A stretch of DNA of 64,000 nt from Udeniomyces pyricola (GCA_039545295.1 BCIK01000009.1:705859-769858); one strand, 5' to 3'; positions 36,682-50,087 are shown, numbered from the stretch's first letter. A program made the numbers and translations. Notes: generated by a model not told the origin, from the sequence alone.

Positions 36682-37140
36682 GATGGGAGCGAGGGCGCAG
36701 AGTCGGAGTTGGGGGATCGATCCGGCAAGAAATCCGGAACTTCGCGCCGAGAAAACATATAATGATCACAGCTGTCAATCACAGTATTCACGCAGCGATT
36801 GGGCGTGCGCGTTCTTCATACATGATATAGTTAATTCCGTTCCGGCACGCGATCTTCCGGTTGAGTATCTTCACCACCGTCGTGTCTTCAGCTGAGTATA
36901 TATACCGGGCGAGGCAAACATTGCTATGATCGGAATAACGGCTGATCAAACAACAAACGAGTGACCCAAAGAAACGTCATGAACCCCATGTATAACGATT
37001 ATGTATATGCAGAACAAAGAGCTAGAAAGAAAGTGACCTATGGATTCGAACGCTATAACCAGTCTGACCACTAAGAAAAAAAATAAAAATAAAAAGATAA
37101 AACGGAGCATATGTATGATTTAAGGAACCGCAGAAGATGA
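36682..37140. other. Spacer between small mitochondrial gene and ABC transporter stop
   Basis: About 460 bases. It holds the tRNA-like relic listed separately (37033-37075) and an A-rich tract just after it (37074-37100). No coding sequence is seen. Confidence 0.5.
37033..37075 (-). other. tRNA-like Pol III promoter relic (A-box and B-box without anticodon arm)
   Basis: On the - strand the sequence CTTAGTGGTCAGACTGG resembles a tRNA D-arm/A-box. GTTCGAATCC, which resembles a TPsiC-arm/B-box, follows only about six bases later. An acceptor-stem partner and anticodon arm are missing and the T-stem pairs poorly, so this is at best a truncated tRNA fragment or chance. Confidence 0.25.
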
Positions 37141-40100
37141 TTAGCTCTGGCGGATCTTGAGGATGTCGTCTCTGCTAAGGCTCGCCTTGTCGCACACTAA
37201 AAATCGGGTGATACAGAAGAACACAAAGGAAAGTATAAGCTCGTCTGCGTCTTGTAGCTCTGCTATGCGTCAACAAATGATGAAATGAGGTACGTACTGG
37301 ATCGAAAGATGGAACCCGGTCGATCGAACAATGTCAGCGGCTCATCAAACTCTTCCACGACACCTTGCTCCATGACGATGACTCGGTCGTAGTAGACGAC
37401 CGTAGCGAGCCGATGGGCGATACAGAGTAGGGTCTGAGACTGGATATCCTGCTTGATCATTGATTGGATGGCTTGATCGGTTTCCACATCGATCGACGAG
37501 CTCGCCTCGTCCAAGACGATACATCGACTCCCTCGGATGACAACTCGAGCCAAAGCCATCAATTGACGCTCGCCAGCACTGTAATTTGACCCTTCGTCTT
37601 GGACGGTCGCCTCGAGATCAAACTTCTCGAGTCGGGCCTTGGCTTCAGCAGATGCGTCGGGGCCAGCAATGAGATTGCATCGTCGGAGACCAGCGAGGAG
37701 TTCGACATCGGTATGTTGACCTTGAGGATCCAGGTTGGATCGAACGGTACCGCTAAAGAGGAAAGGATCCTGCGGGACGATGCCCAGCGACGACCGGAGG
37801 GATTGAAGCCCGATTTTGGAGACGTCGACGCCGTCAATTCGAATGGTGCCAGCATGAAGCTCGACGATTCGGAAAAGGGCTTGCAGAAGGGACGACTTGC
37901 CGGCACCTGGACCATGTCGTATACATAAGAACAACAAATGAAACAATTTTGAGCATCGATGACCGATACAGTAAGTATCCCAGTCTAGGGAGCTATAACG
38001 TACCGGTTCGCCCAACGATGCCCACTTTCTCTCCCGGTCGAATTGAGAACGTCGTCCCTATGGAATGAACGAAAACCATAAAGGCAGTGCACAACGCGTC
38101 AGGGTGCAAGTCCAATGGCTCCGATTCAGATAGAATTGTACGTTGATACACACCCTTGAGAACGGTCGGGAGATCAGGTCGGTACTTGAACTCGACGTGG
38201 TCGAATTCGATGGCTCCCTCGGCCGGCCAACTAGCGGGAGGATCGTTGGGGGTGTGCGTAGCAGCTGATGAGGGCATGGACATGAGGATGGAACAGGGTT
38301 AGTCATCGCTTGACGTGACTTCCCGTGAGCTTGATGATCAGGAACAATCACTTACCCTCAGGGGGAAGATCGCCGTAATGCTGAATTCGCTCAGCAGTGT
38401 TCATGTTTTGCTCCACCTGAGCAAAAATGCTGAGAAGACGAAGTACCAAGGCATGTCAGTACTCCAATCGATCAACATCAGCATACAAAGGAAGCAGTTT
38501 GCTCACTTGACGAGTTGAGAGAAGGTCTGCGTGAGGGTCAGACTGTATGACTGTTGGGCGAACACGAAAGGAATTACAATTAGATCAGCACTTCAAGCTT
38601 GTTCAGAGGAGACGAGCAGGAGCGGGGATGTTCCTCGTCACACGTACCAAGACGACACCAATCTTCGCTGGAGAAAGGGAGTTTCGGAATCCAACACCAA
38701 AGAGACCAATGCCGAGGACGAGGATGTTACCGAGCTATCGATGCAGCAAACCAAGGCGTCAGCACTAACTACCGTCCAGGCACAGGTGGCGAGTCACTTT
38801 TTGTGTTGTTCTGTTGAACCACTCACGAAGTTGAGTCGGATAGAGAGCCAAGCTTGGAGACACAAGGTGATAAAATAGGCCTGGTTCTCGACATCAATTG
38901 CCTTTTCAGTTTTGAGGATGAACCTTTGGCCAACGCCATACGCTCGGATGGATGCTTCAAGACAAAAAGCGAAATGTCAGCATCGACCGGAGAAGGACAG
39001 ATTCGAGGACATATCGTCAAAATGAGAAGGCTTTTCTCACCAAGACCATTGAGCATCTCTCCAAACCCGGTGTAGATCAAAGAGCGCATAATCGAGTCCA
39101 GACGTTTGACCTCTCGACTTGAAGCTCGATAGAAAGCCGCCGCACCTGGAGAATAACACGAAAGTGAGATACCACGTTAGAGCAACGGGTCAGTCAAAGG
39201 ATAAGAAAGGATTCTGGATCATGCATGGGAACCCAGAAACATGCCAGGTAGGAATCGAGCGAAACCTGGACATCAAAGCACGTTGTTGAGGAGAGGGGGC
39301 GGACGAACAGTAGTAAAAGAATGCCAGAGGAACCAGTGCAATCCCCAGATAAGGGAAAGAATAGAAGATCAAGGCGACGACACCCAGGACTTGCAAAGAC
39401 ATCGAGATGAACTGATTCCATTCCATAGGAAGCTGGGGAAGAACAGTCGGACGGAATCCGATTCAGTCAGCCATCAAATCGAGAGTTGTTGGACAATCGT
39501 CCATGGAGCCAGCTCATACCTGATCATCCAGCGATGTCACGTCCTTGCTGAGCCTCGAGACGACACGTCCGATCGGGGTTCGATCTAGCATGCCAAGCAG
39601 AGACGAGTAGGCCCGATGAGGGAAAAGAGAGAAAGCGTCAACAGCTGAGAGGGAAATCGTAAGTGACGGAGAGACAACCGCTTTCATCACTCACCATGCC
39701 ACCCAACGGGAGACCGCATAACGCCTCCAAGTGCTTGGTTAAAGAGATTGAACGAAGCAGTGATACCAGAGTAGAAGATACCAAATGCGGCAAGGAAGAT
39801 GAAGAACGAGTAGCCGACTCCCAGGAAAGCGTAGAGCAACATGTACTGGCCTGGAAACGTCATTGAGAACACAAGGTTTTGTCAGATGAGACTTTCAGGG
39901 TGAAAACCAGGGCGATGAACAAGATTAGTTATGTACTTTGCGTCCATCCTAATTCCGAGGTCGACCTATGGGACCATAGCGATCAAGGTTTGCCTATCAG
40001 TCTATAGCAAGCGAATTTTCCTTCCCGCACTGGCTTCAATAGAGAAGACAGAAGCACGCACCAGTAGCCCAAAAAGATGGTGTTGCCGACGTTGGCCGTC

Positions 40101-43100
40101 TGGGCAAGGACTAGAGCCGCCAGGAACAGGGGGGCCTTCCACGTGCCGCCCATGCTAAGGAAACCAAACGACTCGAATTAGTACGATGCACGACCTGAAG
40201 CGGGAAGGGAAGCTGAGCACGAAGGAAGTTCACAAGATCGTAGACTCACTTTCCGATGTACGCCTTGTAAACTGCCCACGACACGGCTCCAACCTCTCTC
40301 TCCTCCTTCAGCATCAAGGCCTCCCCCTCAGCCTGAACGGGGACCTTGTTCTCCTCGCCTGTCTTGATAACGTGCTGCTTGAGTTCATCCGCAACCAACT
40401 CCTCTTTGAGCTCAATCTCCTCCTGTTCCTCGAGCATAACATCTTTCTCTGCCGCTTCTTTGTTAGACTCGCTGACATGCTCGGCGACGAGCTTTGCGAG
40501 AGCCCCGTCGGCCGCGAGTAGTTCAGAGTAAGATCCAATCTCCGCAATGGCACCATCGACCATGGTGATGATGAGATCGGCATGGGGCAAGACGTCCAGG
40601 TGGTGGGTGACCAGGATTCGGGTAGCGTTTCGAAGGGGACCAGATCTAAAGCAGTCGACCAGCTTCTTGCTGACGTGGGCATCGACGGCGGAGAGCTGGA
40701 GAAGCAGAGGTAAGGAGATAAACCAATGTAATTAGGGTGATGCCGAAAGACTTGATTTTATGCCGGTAGACACAAAACACGTACTGGGTCATCGAGCAAG
40801 GTGATATCCGCTTGTGCATACACCACTCGAGCGAGACAAACCCGAGCTTTCTGACCTGGTGATCAAGACAAGACAAGAGAAACAAGATATGATGAGTTCT
40901 GTCTCTGATTAACTGTATACGGTCGACAACACCAAGGTAGAAGTGACTCTCACCTCCTGAGAGGTTAATGCCTCGTTCTCCAATCTCGCTCTGCAAACCG
41001 TCGGCAAGTTGTTCAATGTCCGGTCCCAGAGCACATGACTCAATGGCCTCGTCGAAGCGAGCCTCGTCCGGAGTTGGGTCGCCAAAAAGGATGTTTGCTT
41101 TCAGCGTATCGTTCCTGAATAAGTCGCGAGAAGCAGCGCCGTGTCAGCGTCGGAAAGCCACGACAGAGCAAATCACGGCTACATTATAAGGTTACTGACT
41201 GGACCCAGGGTGCTTGAGGGACTGTCACGCGGTAGAAGAAAGGTCGGATTAGTCCACACTCGCAAGGGATGGGTGCATGCGAGCTACCTATCATTACGTA
41301 CAGTAACTGGTTGATCCACCAAGATAGGCCTTGCCGCCGGTCATCTTCATTTCGCCTAAAAGGGCCTGCACCAAAGAAGATTTACCAGACTACCATGTTC
41401 AAGTATGCGTCAAGCGTAAAACCCGTCAGTCCTCTTGCTTGAGTTCGTCTGCTAGGGTTGATATCATCACGAAATAAGCGATAACTCACGCCGACTCGGC
41501 CACAGATGACGACGAATGATCCCCGGGGAATCTTGAGGTTGATGTCGCTGAGCGAGAACGGTTTGGTATCTTCACCGGAGCCGACTTTCTCCTTGTCTTC
41601 GGCTGCCTTCTTCTTGGCCTCCTCCTTCTTCTTCTTCTTACTACGGCGATCTCGACCTGACGATCCAGCAGCAGTACTATTGCCATCTTTTTTAGTCGTC
41701 TCCCAGGAGAACGAACCGTTCTCGACCGAGACAGCAAATTCGGCATCTTCGTGGACCGGGATGGGGTTGTCGCTACAAGAAGACAAGATGATCAGTTCCA
41801 AGTCGGCTATATACGGCGTCGAGAGACCCGTGAAGCTATGACCTACATTTCTTCGGCTGTCAATACGGTAGAAATCCTTCCCAGGCCAACATATGCATCC
41901 GAAAGAGATTGGAAAGCTGAGCATCCAAGGATCATCATGTGAGATCAGTCATCGGCCTCACACTCATTTCATTTAAGGGACGGTATTAGGTCTTACCGAG
42001 AGGTAGAATGAATAGAGGCGCTCGGATATTGTTGAATGCTTGAAGAGCGGAGAAGATGATGGCTGGCGAGAGGTCGTGGCCTGAAAGGGAGTACGTGATG
42101 AAACTCAAAACTGCCGCAAGGACCGGTACAACTGGAAGGCGGTAGAGATGGAACAGGATCAGAACCAGTTGACGTCTTATCTGCTGCAGAAAAGCCAACT
42201 TGAACACTCACAAGACATAACGCTGGTCATGGAAGCTCGAGCCAGACAATTACGACGCAGCTTGGATAGCTCCTGTCTTCGATATTCCTTGATTCGCTCG
42301 GAGAAGAAACCTTCGTACGCCATGAGCTCTACGAAAACGGTGACAGACAGTGCAATCTCTGATCAATCTCTTTTCTAAAGATGAAACGACTGAGTCGTCA
42401 CGCGCGTTGAGGTATTCGAAGACTACGCACTGATCACACGGATACCCTGCAAGACCTCTTGAAGCAATCGCACTCGCTTGTCGACAATCTTCATTTGCTG
42501 CTGTCGTGTGCCGATCATGACAGAGAACAGGAAACCCTGGAGAGGAATGCCGATGACAAGCACTCCGAACCTGTTATATGAGGTAAGGGGAATAAGTATC
42601 GGCTTTTCGAGAGCAGTCGTCAGATGTGTCTGCCAAGACTAAGACACTCACCCAACAAGCGCAGAAGGACCAAGCAGCGAGATGAGAATTCCTAAGCCAA
42701 CGATAATTTGGATGGGCTGGATCCAAAGATCGTGTGCCAGGAGACATGCTAAATCAAGACGAATAGGCGGGAAGAGGGGAGAAACAAAGGATTACGATCG
42801 CGAAACGGAGCGAAAGTAGCGAAAGAAGGTATCAGCATGTGCTCTTCTTGACTGATCGATGCAAAGAACAGAATTTGAAGCTAACCCCAATCCATGAACG
42901 ATGCGTCGGACGAGACATGTGTGATGAGAGAACCGGAAGGGTGCTTCGCTCGGGCCGCGCCCTGAGAAGCGGACGAAAGCAAAGCGAATCAGCGTGTCGT
43001 CACGGGGATGTCATCACTAGATACAGCTGTAGGTCCACATACCGAGAGACGAATAGATTTGCGACTGATGGCAGCAATGAGTGCACCACGGAGAATGAAG

Positions 43101-44418
43101 CCCGTGACCAAGGATCGCTGTAAAAACTGCATCATCACAATTGAGGAGATTTGTTGCATGGCCCAAAGGGCGAAAGCAAAGCCGATTCCTTTGCCGGCCG
43201 AGCCGGGATCTATAGTTGAGGTTCCATGCGAGTAGGCGTACGAGTCTTGAATATAGCGGAGAAGACGCTGAGAGACCAGGGGGGCAAAGGCGGTGAGCAG
43301 ATTGCCCACGATTCCCCAGGCTCCACCCGACCAAAATCTAGCAAATCGAATCAAGAGAAGGGACAACAGGTATGACGTTAGTAAGCCAAACGTGTCTCCT
43401 TCATACATCCAAACAAATGAGCTTCCTGCATCAACAGCTACAGCCCTAATCAAGCACAACGTACCTCCAAAAGACAAGTCGGTTGAGGGCCCGCAAGAGG
43501 TTTTGGTCGTAGTATTTTCCATCCTCGTACTCCACACCTGGTTTACCATCTTTGCCTGGCTTGACCTTGCCTGATTTTTTGCCCTTGTCCTGACTGATTG
43601 GATCGATGCCGGCAGTTTTGTCGAGCTTGCTGAGTGGGATATCAGGCCCAATCTCGAGATCGGTGCTAAGTTTCTTAGGGTCAGTGTCGTCAATGTTGTC
43701 AACATTGACGGTGGGAGTGGATGTGGATGAGGAGACAGCAACAACTGGACGACGCTTAGAATGAAGGGTGGGGGCTGAAGTCGAGATCGGTACATTCTGT
43801 GCAGTGGTCCGGCGAAGGTGCGCCGGCCTTTTGGAAGGGGGAACCCTCCCATAGAAATGATCTTCTAATGATCGACCAAGCGTGGTTGCTTGATGACGGA
43901 CAGGCAGATCCCTGTGCAGGAAGGTTCCGATGAGAAAACTTAGCGTTAGTACATCGATTCTAACGAGAAGAACAAGAAAAGGTCGAAGAAACCCCGACTT
44001 CGTTGGGTACGACCGCACGAACCAGGTGTCTTCGATTTCCAGCTAACAACAATCGTCGTATAATTTAAGGCCAGGTCGCGACACACGATCGTCGTCAGTT
44101 CAGATTCATCAAGAAGCGAGATCATCAGATGATTATGAGAACACGCTTGCAACTCACCGGCCGCGTCACGCCAACCTGCGAGACGAAGACCGTTGTGGCG
44201 TCATCAGAATCAAGAATAGGGTTAGCTCGAGGACGAGTCTACTTTGTACAACAGCTCACCGCGATATGACGTACCATCAGGAGAGGTGTGAGCCATGAGA
44301 ACAGAGCTCGGCTGACTATGTTGGCTTTCTCCTCGGGTACGACGTGACCCTTGCCAAAGGCAGGGGGGGCTGCATTGAGTCGCTTGCCGAGGAATTTGGA
44401 AGACGAATCAGCCGTCAT
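37141..44418 (-). CDS. YOR1: ABCC-family full transporter, Yor1-like multidrug/oligomycin pump
   Basis: Plasma-membrane or vacuolar exporter of drugs, organic anions and lipids. More than twenty exons run from ATG at 44418 (MTADSSSKFLGKRLNAAPP) to TAA at 37143-37141. The N-terminus has the Yor1-type entry FSWLTPLLMVGVTRPLEIEDTWDLP. TMD1 segments include GGAWGIVGNLLTAFAPLVSQRLL and VPVLAAVLSFITYSLSGHDL. NBD1 has a Walker A at an exon join (GRVGSGKSS), VPQAPWVQ Q-loop, signature INLSGGQKARVCLARV and Walker B LLDDPLSAVDAHV. TMD2 segments include MLLYAFLGVGYSFFIFLAAFG and IGRVVSRLSKDV. NBD2 has GRTGAGKSSLLQALFR, VPQDPFLFSG, signature YSAGERQLMALARV, Walker B CIVLDEASSSID and an H-loop (AHRL). NBD1 has Asp rather than Glu after Walker B, the usual ABCC asymmetry. 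The Lys/Asp-rich cytosolic N-region is unusually long. A Lys/Glu linker precedes NBD1. Exons 44175-44158 (18 bases) and 44042-44023 (20 bases) are microexons. Confidence 0.9.
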
Positions 44419-45833
44419 GAGGAAGAAGAGGTGAACTGTATATGAGGGGAAGGGATAGCGAGAGGCGAAAGTAGGGTGGCGTGAAGTGCTCCTTGGTAGG
44501 CCGATCGATCTAGAAGGTAGGGTATCTGTAGAACGAAAGGGTTGGGCTGGTAAAGGAAGGTTCAAGTTCAAGGGTCAAGGGTATGAGGACCACACGATGC
44601 AAAGGTTGTCTGGGGTTTCGGCGTCATCCGCATTCGCACTCTCGGTCGCCGAAGCTGTCTCCGCGGAAGTCCGCGGTCCCATATGGTCGGTCATTTGGTT
44701 GTCCTCCCAACGAATTCAAGAAAAGCAGAAGAAAAAAACTTGAACTATTCGACGCCCATTGTACTTAGACTCACTGCTGATTCCAAATGCTTTGCAAGCC
44801 AATCATCAGCCACGCACTCAGTAAGGGTACTTGAATCCATCTATAAATACCGCTGCGTCATGTTGCGGGCGCGGCATGCTGCACGCAGAAGCGAGCGGGA
44901 GGAACGGAGAAACACGTGGTACGATTGCAGCCTACGATCAACTTGTACGAGCGAGCCGTTGAACGCTGATAAACGATATTGCAAGAGGTTCAACGTTCAA
45001 TCGATTTGCTTGTCGCTACAGAAACGCAGCTGGCGATCAAGCGGATTCGTCATAATTGGTGATCAGATTGATCAGTGAGCAACAAGCGTCGTTGTGTAAA
45101 GTAAGGCTTATCTATCGTTTCTCCGGCCTGATCATACGCTCAGCGCCCAGCGCCTACCGGCCACCGCCCAACGTCCAACAGCCGAGCCGTTGAGCTAGGA
45201 CGACGTTGTGGAGTCAATCGGCCGGGTCCGATGGATCTGACTGCATTGTTGACGCAATATCCAAGACACGTAAACGCGACATGAGGTGATGGGAACAAGC
45301 GAGAATCGAGAATCAATCGTTGCATATATGAGCGCTTAGTAGCTGCATCCTGCATGAGCACAAGAGGTCGTCACTTCAACTATGAAGTAATCACTACAGG
45401 CCGGCAGGCGGGCAAGAAAAGAGAAAGAATGAGAACAAAACGTAACTCTCGAAAAGCGGAAGAAAGCGTAGTAGGCATACATAGACGACGCAGGTGGCGT
45501 AAAAGAATGAGGCGCCACCATGTTGTCTGCAGGTTGTTTGACGCGTCGGAAGTCGAACGCGTTGCGCGCTGAGCGTCAGACCATTACCTGCCCTCACCAT
45601 TCACTCATCTTTGACACTTCCCATTCATCACCCGCTCGTTGTTCTCCTTGACGCGCACACCTTTCTCATAGAAATACAAAACACTAGCCTACCATGGTTT
45701 ATCCTCTACCATCCCCCCCGTCAGAGAAGACTTTTGTCCATCCTTCCCGTCCACGCCTACCCTTTTCCTCCGTTGTGGCTTCCACCTTTCCTCACTACCC
45801 TACCTCTCGAGTTTTGCCCTACCCTCCTCAACC
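44419..45833. promoter_or_regulatory. Divergent upstream region of the ABC transporter and Cys-rich receptor-like gene
   Basis: About 1.4 kb between two gene starts. An in-frame upstream ATG at 44571 could lengthen the transporter by about 50 residues, but the family start fits 44418. From 45130 to 45200 there are direct repeats of GCGCCCA/CGCCCA type (CAGCGCCCAGCGCC, CCACCGCCCAACG). A 204-codon frame at 45611 overlaps the downstream gene in another phase and is dismissed. No further gene is seen. Confidence 0.45.
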
Positions 45834-48800
45834 ATGCGCCTCTTGACTACTCACACTACAGTCCTCGTAATCTTGACATCTCTCCATTTCGTCTTCGTCA
45901 GCGCATCTTTGTCGCTATCCTCTTCCGTCATCTGCTCGCCGCTCTCCTGCTTTACCCTGTCGGCCGACCACACGACCTCGCTCAGCCTTGGAGCTCGCAT
46001 CACCAACGCATCCGATTCCTCGATCACCTTACTTCTTCCAGGAACCTACTCCGCCTCAAGTCTCCCATCCCAACTACTTGCTACCACCAACGCTTCCGTG
46101 AACCCCCTCTCGTCGCTGGCTGTGCAGTCCAACTACGCACTTTCTACGTCGGCCAACCCTTTCTCCATCGCGCCCACATCCGCAGGCGCCGTCTTCTATT
46201 CAGGTTCGCTTTGGTCTGGAAATGATACCCTCGTCACTAGGAGCTCTGCCGAAGCAACCGAATTCGTCCGAGGGAGTAGCGTAGTGCTTGGATCTCAGGA
46301 GACGAGCTGGATCAAGGTCAAGATGGACGGCTTAGAGAGAGTCCTGTGGAGGTCGGTTGGCGACTTGGACAAGGCGCCCTTTCTCGTTGACGGGGTTAAA
46401 CACTCGTCCTTAGTGGAAATCATTGATTTGCAGTCATGTGAGTGACTTCTCATCTCTAGCGGACTGCAGAACAGATCACCAGCAAGACTGCATGCTCATC
46501 ACTATACTGGCCTGCGCTCTTTTCACCTCTCTGTTCCCCTCATCTTGCCTGCTCCTCGTATGCCACAGCCGCTTGCTCAACACCCTGCGCACGTGGAGGC
46601 TCTTGCGTTGCTTCTGTTGACGCTCCGACCAATGGGACCTGCGTTTGCCGAACGGGCTTCACAGGATCGACGTGCGAAGGGTGTGCATCTGGCTTCTACG
46701 GTCCTAACTGTTCACGTAAGTATGGAACCTGCTTCACCTTGAACAGAACCATTGGCCCTTTCGCATAGTTGTGCTCATACTGATCAAGGCATCCATCCGG
46801 ACTAATGCTTACAGCATGTTCATCTAAATGCTCCTCGGGCAAGTGCTCCGATGGCACGTCAGGCACCGGCGTTTGTCTCTTTCCCCCTTCCCTTAACGCA
46901 TCCTCGGCTTGCAACTGCCTAGCTGGCGTGTGTGGTTCTTCGTCTTCCGACTCTTCAGCGACCACTACTTGCTCGTGCTCTCCCGGCTTCATCTCGCCCA
47001 ACTTGACGTCAACCCACCCCACATACTCCTCGACATATCTTCAATGCTCCCTCTGTTCGCCTGGCTATGTTGCAGTCGAATCTGAGTGCCTCGCCTGCCC
47101 CATAGGCGCCTCTAGCTGCACATCGAGCATGGTTCCGACGCAATGCGTAAACGGATATGAGCTTGAGCTCGGAAAGTGTGTTGCTTCAGACGGACCAAGT
47201 GGCAAGGGTAGCAAGTGCACTGGCTCCAACTTTTGGTCGTCGTCCAAGGCATGCGAACCGTAAGTTCAAGTGACATTATCCTGCTTCATACCTGTTTGTC
47301 GATCAATCACTGATTTTCCCGACCTTGCTTATCGCTCCAGCTGCTCACCTCTCTGCTCAACCTGCTACGGAACGGGCTCGGCCCAATGTCTCTCGTGCCC
47401 GAACGGCGAAGCTCTCCTCGATAGCGTATGCGTCTTCGTCGATCAATCAACCGGGGTTTGCGATTCAACGACTGTTGGGATTGGTCTTGGAAGGTGGGCC
47501 AATGCCGAGTGGTTCTATGACAGCTCCAAGAATGAATGTGACAGTAAGTCACCAAAACCATTCCTTGTACACGTGGAGCAACGTGCGTATAAATGGGAGC
47601 CAACCGAAGTGTTGCTTGTTGTATCTATGGTTCGTTCCAGGCTGCCCCTCTACCAGCACAGGCTGCGCAGTCCCATCCTTTTCCTCGACAAATTCGACCC
47701 GGGCCATCGTTCGAGCCACAGGCTGTACAGCCGGCTACTTCCTTTCGACCGATGGCACCTGCGTGAGCGAGTGTCCATCGGGTTCCTTTGTCAATGCCGA
47801 GTCCAACACGACATGCATAGGTGTGTTGATTTGTCGCGTCTGTTGTTCACTTCATGTCTCAACTCCTACTGCATAACCCGATTCTCATCATGGCACATCC
47901 TTTTTTGACACTGACTTCTCTTCACAGCCTGCGACAGCTCCTGTGGCTCCTGCGAGGAGTCCTCTTCGCACTGCCTTACTTGCTCCGACACCTCCTTGGT
48001 CGCTTACTTTGGCTCATGCTCAGGAACCAGCTGTCCAAGCTCGACCGTGAACGTGAACGGGACATGTACAACGTGTCACCCGGATTGTGAGACCTGCTCT
48101 GGCACTGTATGTTGAATCGCTCTCCTCATCATCACCCTACCGCATCTGCTGTCAATTTGATGGCCAACACTGATAGAGGATATTTACTCTGCGATCTTCT
48201 CTCATTCGATAGTCCTTCGAACAATGCTCCACCTGCCCTTCATCCCGCCCGGTACTCAAGAACGGCCGATGCCTCCCCGTCTGTGACATGAACGAATTTT
48301 TTGATGTGTCGACTTCGTCCTGCTTGGCATGCGATGGTCTGTCCCGTTGTGGTCTTCACTCCGAATCTTCTTCGTAAAACAAACATCTGACGGGTGTTCA
48401 CTTCTGTATTTCTCCACGTCTAGCTTCTTGTTCGAGCTGCGTTGCCTCCGGTCCTAGCGCCTGTACATCCTGCTCCTCGACAGACTACTTGCCCCTGCTT
48501 GGAGCTTGTGTTCTTTCCAACTGCACATCCGCTTACTCATCCTACCTTCAAACATGCCTCACAACCCTCGCAACCTCCTCATACACTACGTCGGACCACT
48601 CCAAACACACGCTCCTTCTTTCTCCTCTCAAGATCGCACTCATAATCCTCATTGTCCTTCTCTTCCTTTTCGCCCTTCTGACATACTGGATTCATCGACA
48701 ACGTCGCGAGACTCGACTCGCCACTCAACGGTTCGCAGACGGGTTGGATGAAGTTGATGTTCAGCGGAAGACATCGGCTCTTGGTGTTTCGCGAGTTTTA

Positions 48801-50087
48801 GGCGTCATGACTCGTGCGAGAGACGGGCTGGAGCGACGTTGGCGTGATGGGCCTGGAGGCAGGAAGGAAGGTGGAGCAGGCGTGTATCGCCTCGAGAAGC
48901 GAGGGGGAACAACCAAGCGAGGAGGCTCGCTCAAGCCCTTGCATCTCGGCACAGGTTGGCAGACGGTTCAGGTGGACGAGTTTGATGAGGTCCTATCACG
49001 GAAAGGAAACCTCAAAAAGTCGATCCGTCGGCTTCTTGAGGAGAACGCATGGCACGGCCAGGGAGCGAGGGCGGACCGTGCGGCATGGTCCCCTCCTCCT
49101 TACTCTCCCATTTCATCCGACGAAGCCGAGGCTCGAGGAGATGCTGATGATCGTTCCTCTGACAATGAGGACGATGACCGTCGGGATCTTTTCCGGGACA
49201 CCTATTTGTCGACCTCACCTCCTCCTTCCCCTGCCTACACTGTCCACTCCTCCACATACTCTACCCCTCCCACCACAGTCTCGTCGGCTCTCCAAGCACA
49301 AGTCAGCTATCCCCTCCTCGCTCAACCTCCACCCTCTTACGCCCGTCCAACGCTTCTCAGACCTTTTGCTTCCTCATCTTCTTCCACTACTTTGGATACC
49401 ACCTCTTACAATCGAATCATCGATACCGAAATAACGGAATTTCCCAATTTCCAAGCACCATATCAACATCCTCGCCCAACTCTCTTCCCGATGACCTCTA
49501 ATTTTACCTCTTCTCCTCCATCTCACCGCTCTGACCATGATGACGACCAAGATAACAACCAGTCCTTCACCACCGACGTATCAAATATCTCACATACTTC
49601 TGCATTCCATCATCCGAGTTCTCGGTTCCTCGAAGATTCAGATGACGAGACGGATTGTCTCTCCCCTTCTCCGTTGACGGCTACCGCTACTCCAAATCAC
49701 TTCTCGTTCCCTTTGACAACTGTCCCTCAGGGACATCGCTACCACCACGCGGATGCTGACGACGATGACGACGACGACGACGATCACGCAATCTCGGACC
49801 CTTCCACACCCATTCTTCACTCCATCCCCTCTCGTCGCTTTGAATCTGTTTACTGGACACCCTCTCCTCACGCTGAAGGCGGTCGCGACGAAATCACTAT
49901 CGGATTCGGCCGAGGTTCCGGGGGTCTCTCTTCGTCTGTTCCATCGTCCCGTCCAACCTCCAATCAAAACGATCGGGGACCCGAGAGAATCCTGGGCAAC
50001 AACAACCCTTTCTTGAATGCGTCCTCTTCGATTTCTGGTGGTGTTGGTGGCGGAAAAATCGTAGGAAGCAGAGGGCCTTCTCCGTGA
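45834..50087 (+). CDS. Cysteine-rich (EGF/furin-like) single-pass membrane protein
   Basis: Eight exons in phase: 45834-46437, 46569-46715, 46815-47259, 47341-47543, 47641-47820, 47928-48106, 48213-48336 and 48424-50087, giving 1181 residues. A signal peptide opens the protein (MRLLTTHTTVLVILTSLHFVFVSAS). A Ser/Thr-rich ectodomain of about 170 residues has several N-x-S/T sites. It is followed by about nine Cys-rich modules: one EGF-like (CSTPCARGGSCVAS...GTCVCRTGFTGSTCEGC) and then furin/growth-factor-receptor-type CxxC repeats such as CYGTGSAQCLSC and CDSSCGSCEESSSHCLTC. One membrane span follows (ALIILIVLLFLFALLTYWI), then a basic stop-transfer sequence. The cytosolic tail of about 440 residues is Pro/Ser-rich with an uninterrupted Asp run near 49757-49785. 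The family is seen in basidiomycetes; ligand and role are unknown. A surface sensor or cell-wall contact protein is inference. Confidence 0.82.
49756..49786. repeat. GAC/GAT trinucleotide run encoding poly-Asp
   Basis: About ten near-perfect GAY codons in frame inside the cytosolic tail of the Cys-rich membrane protein. Confidence 0.75.

Noticed and set aside
37033..37075. Functional tRNA gene
   Set aside because: There is no anticodon arm, no matched acceptor stem and no clear T-run terminator, so only a relic is reported.
45611..46225. 204-codon open frame overlapping the start of the Cys-rich protein gene
   Set aside because: It is in another phase. The real gene has a signal peptide and matching downstream exons, while this frame has Pro/Leu/Phe-rich random-like sequence.
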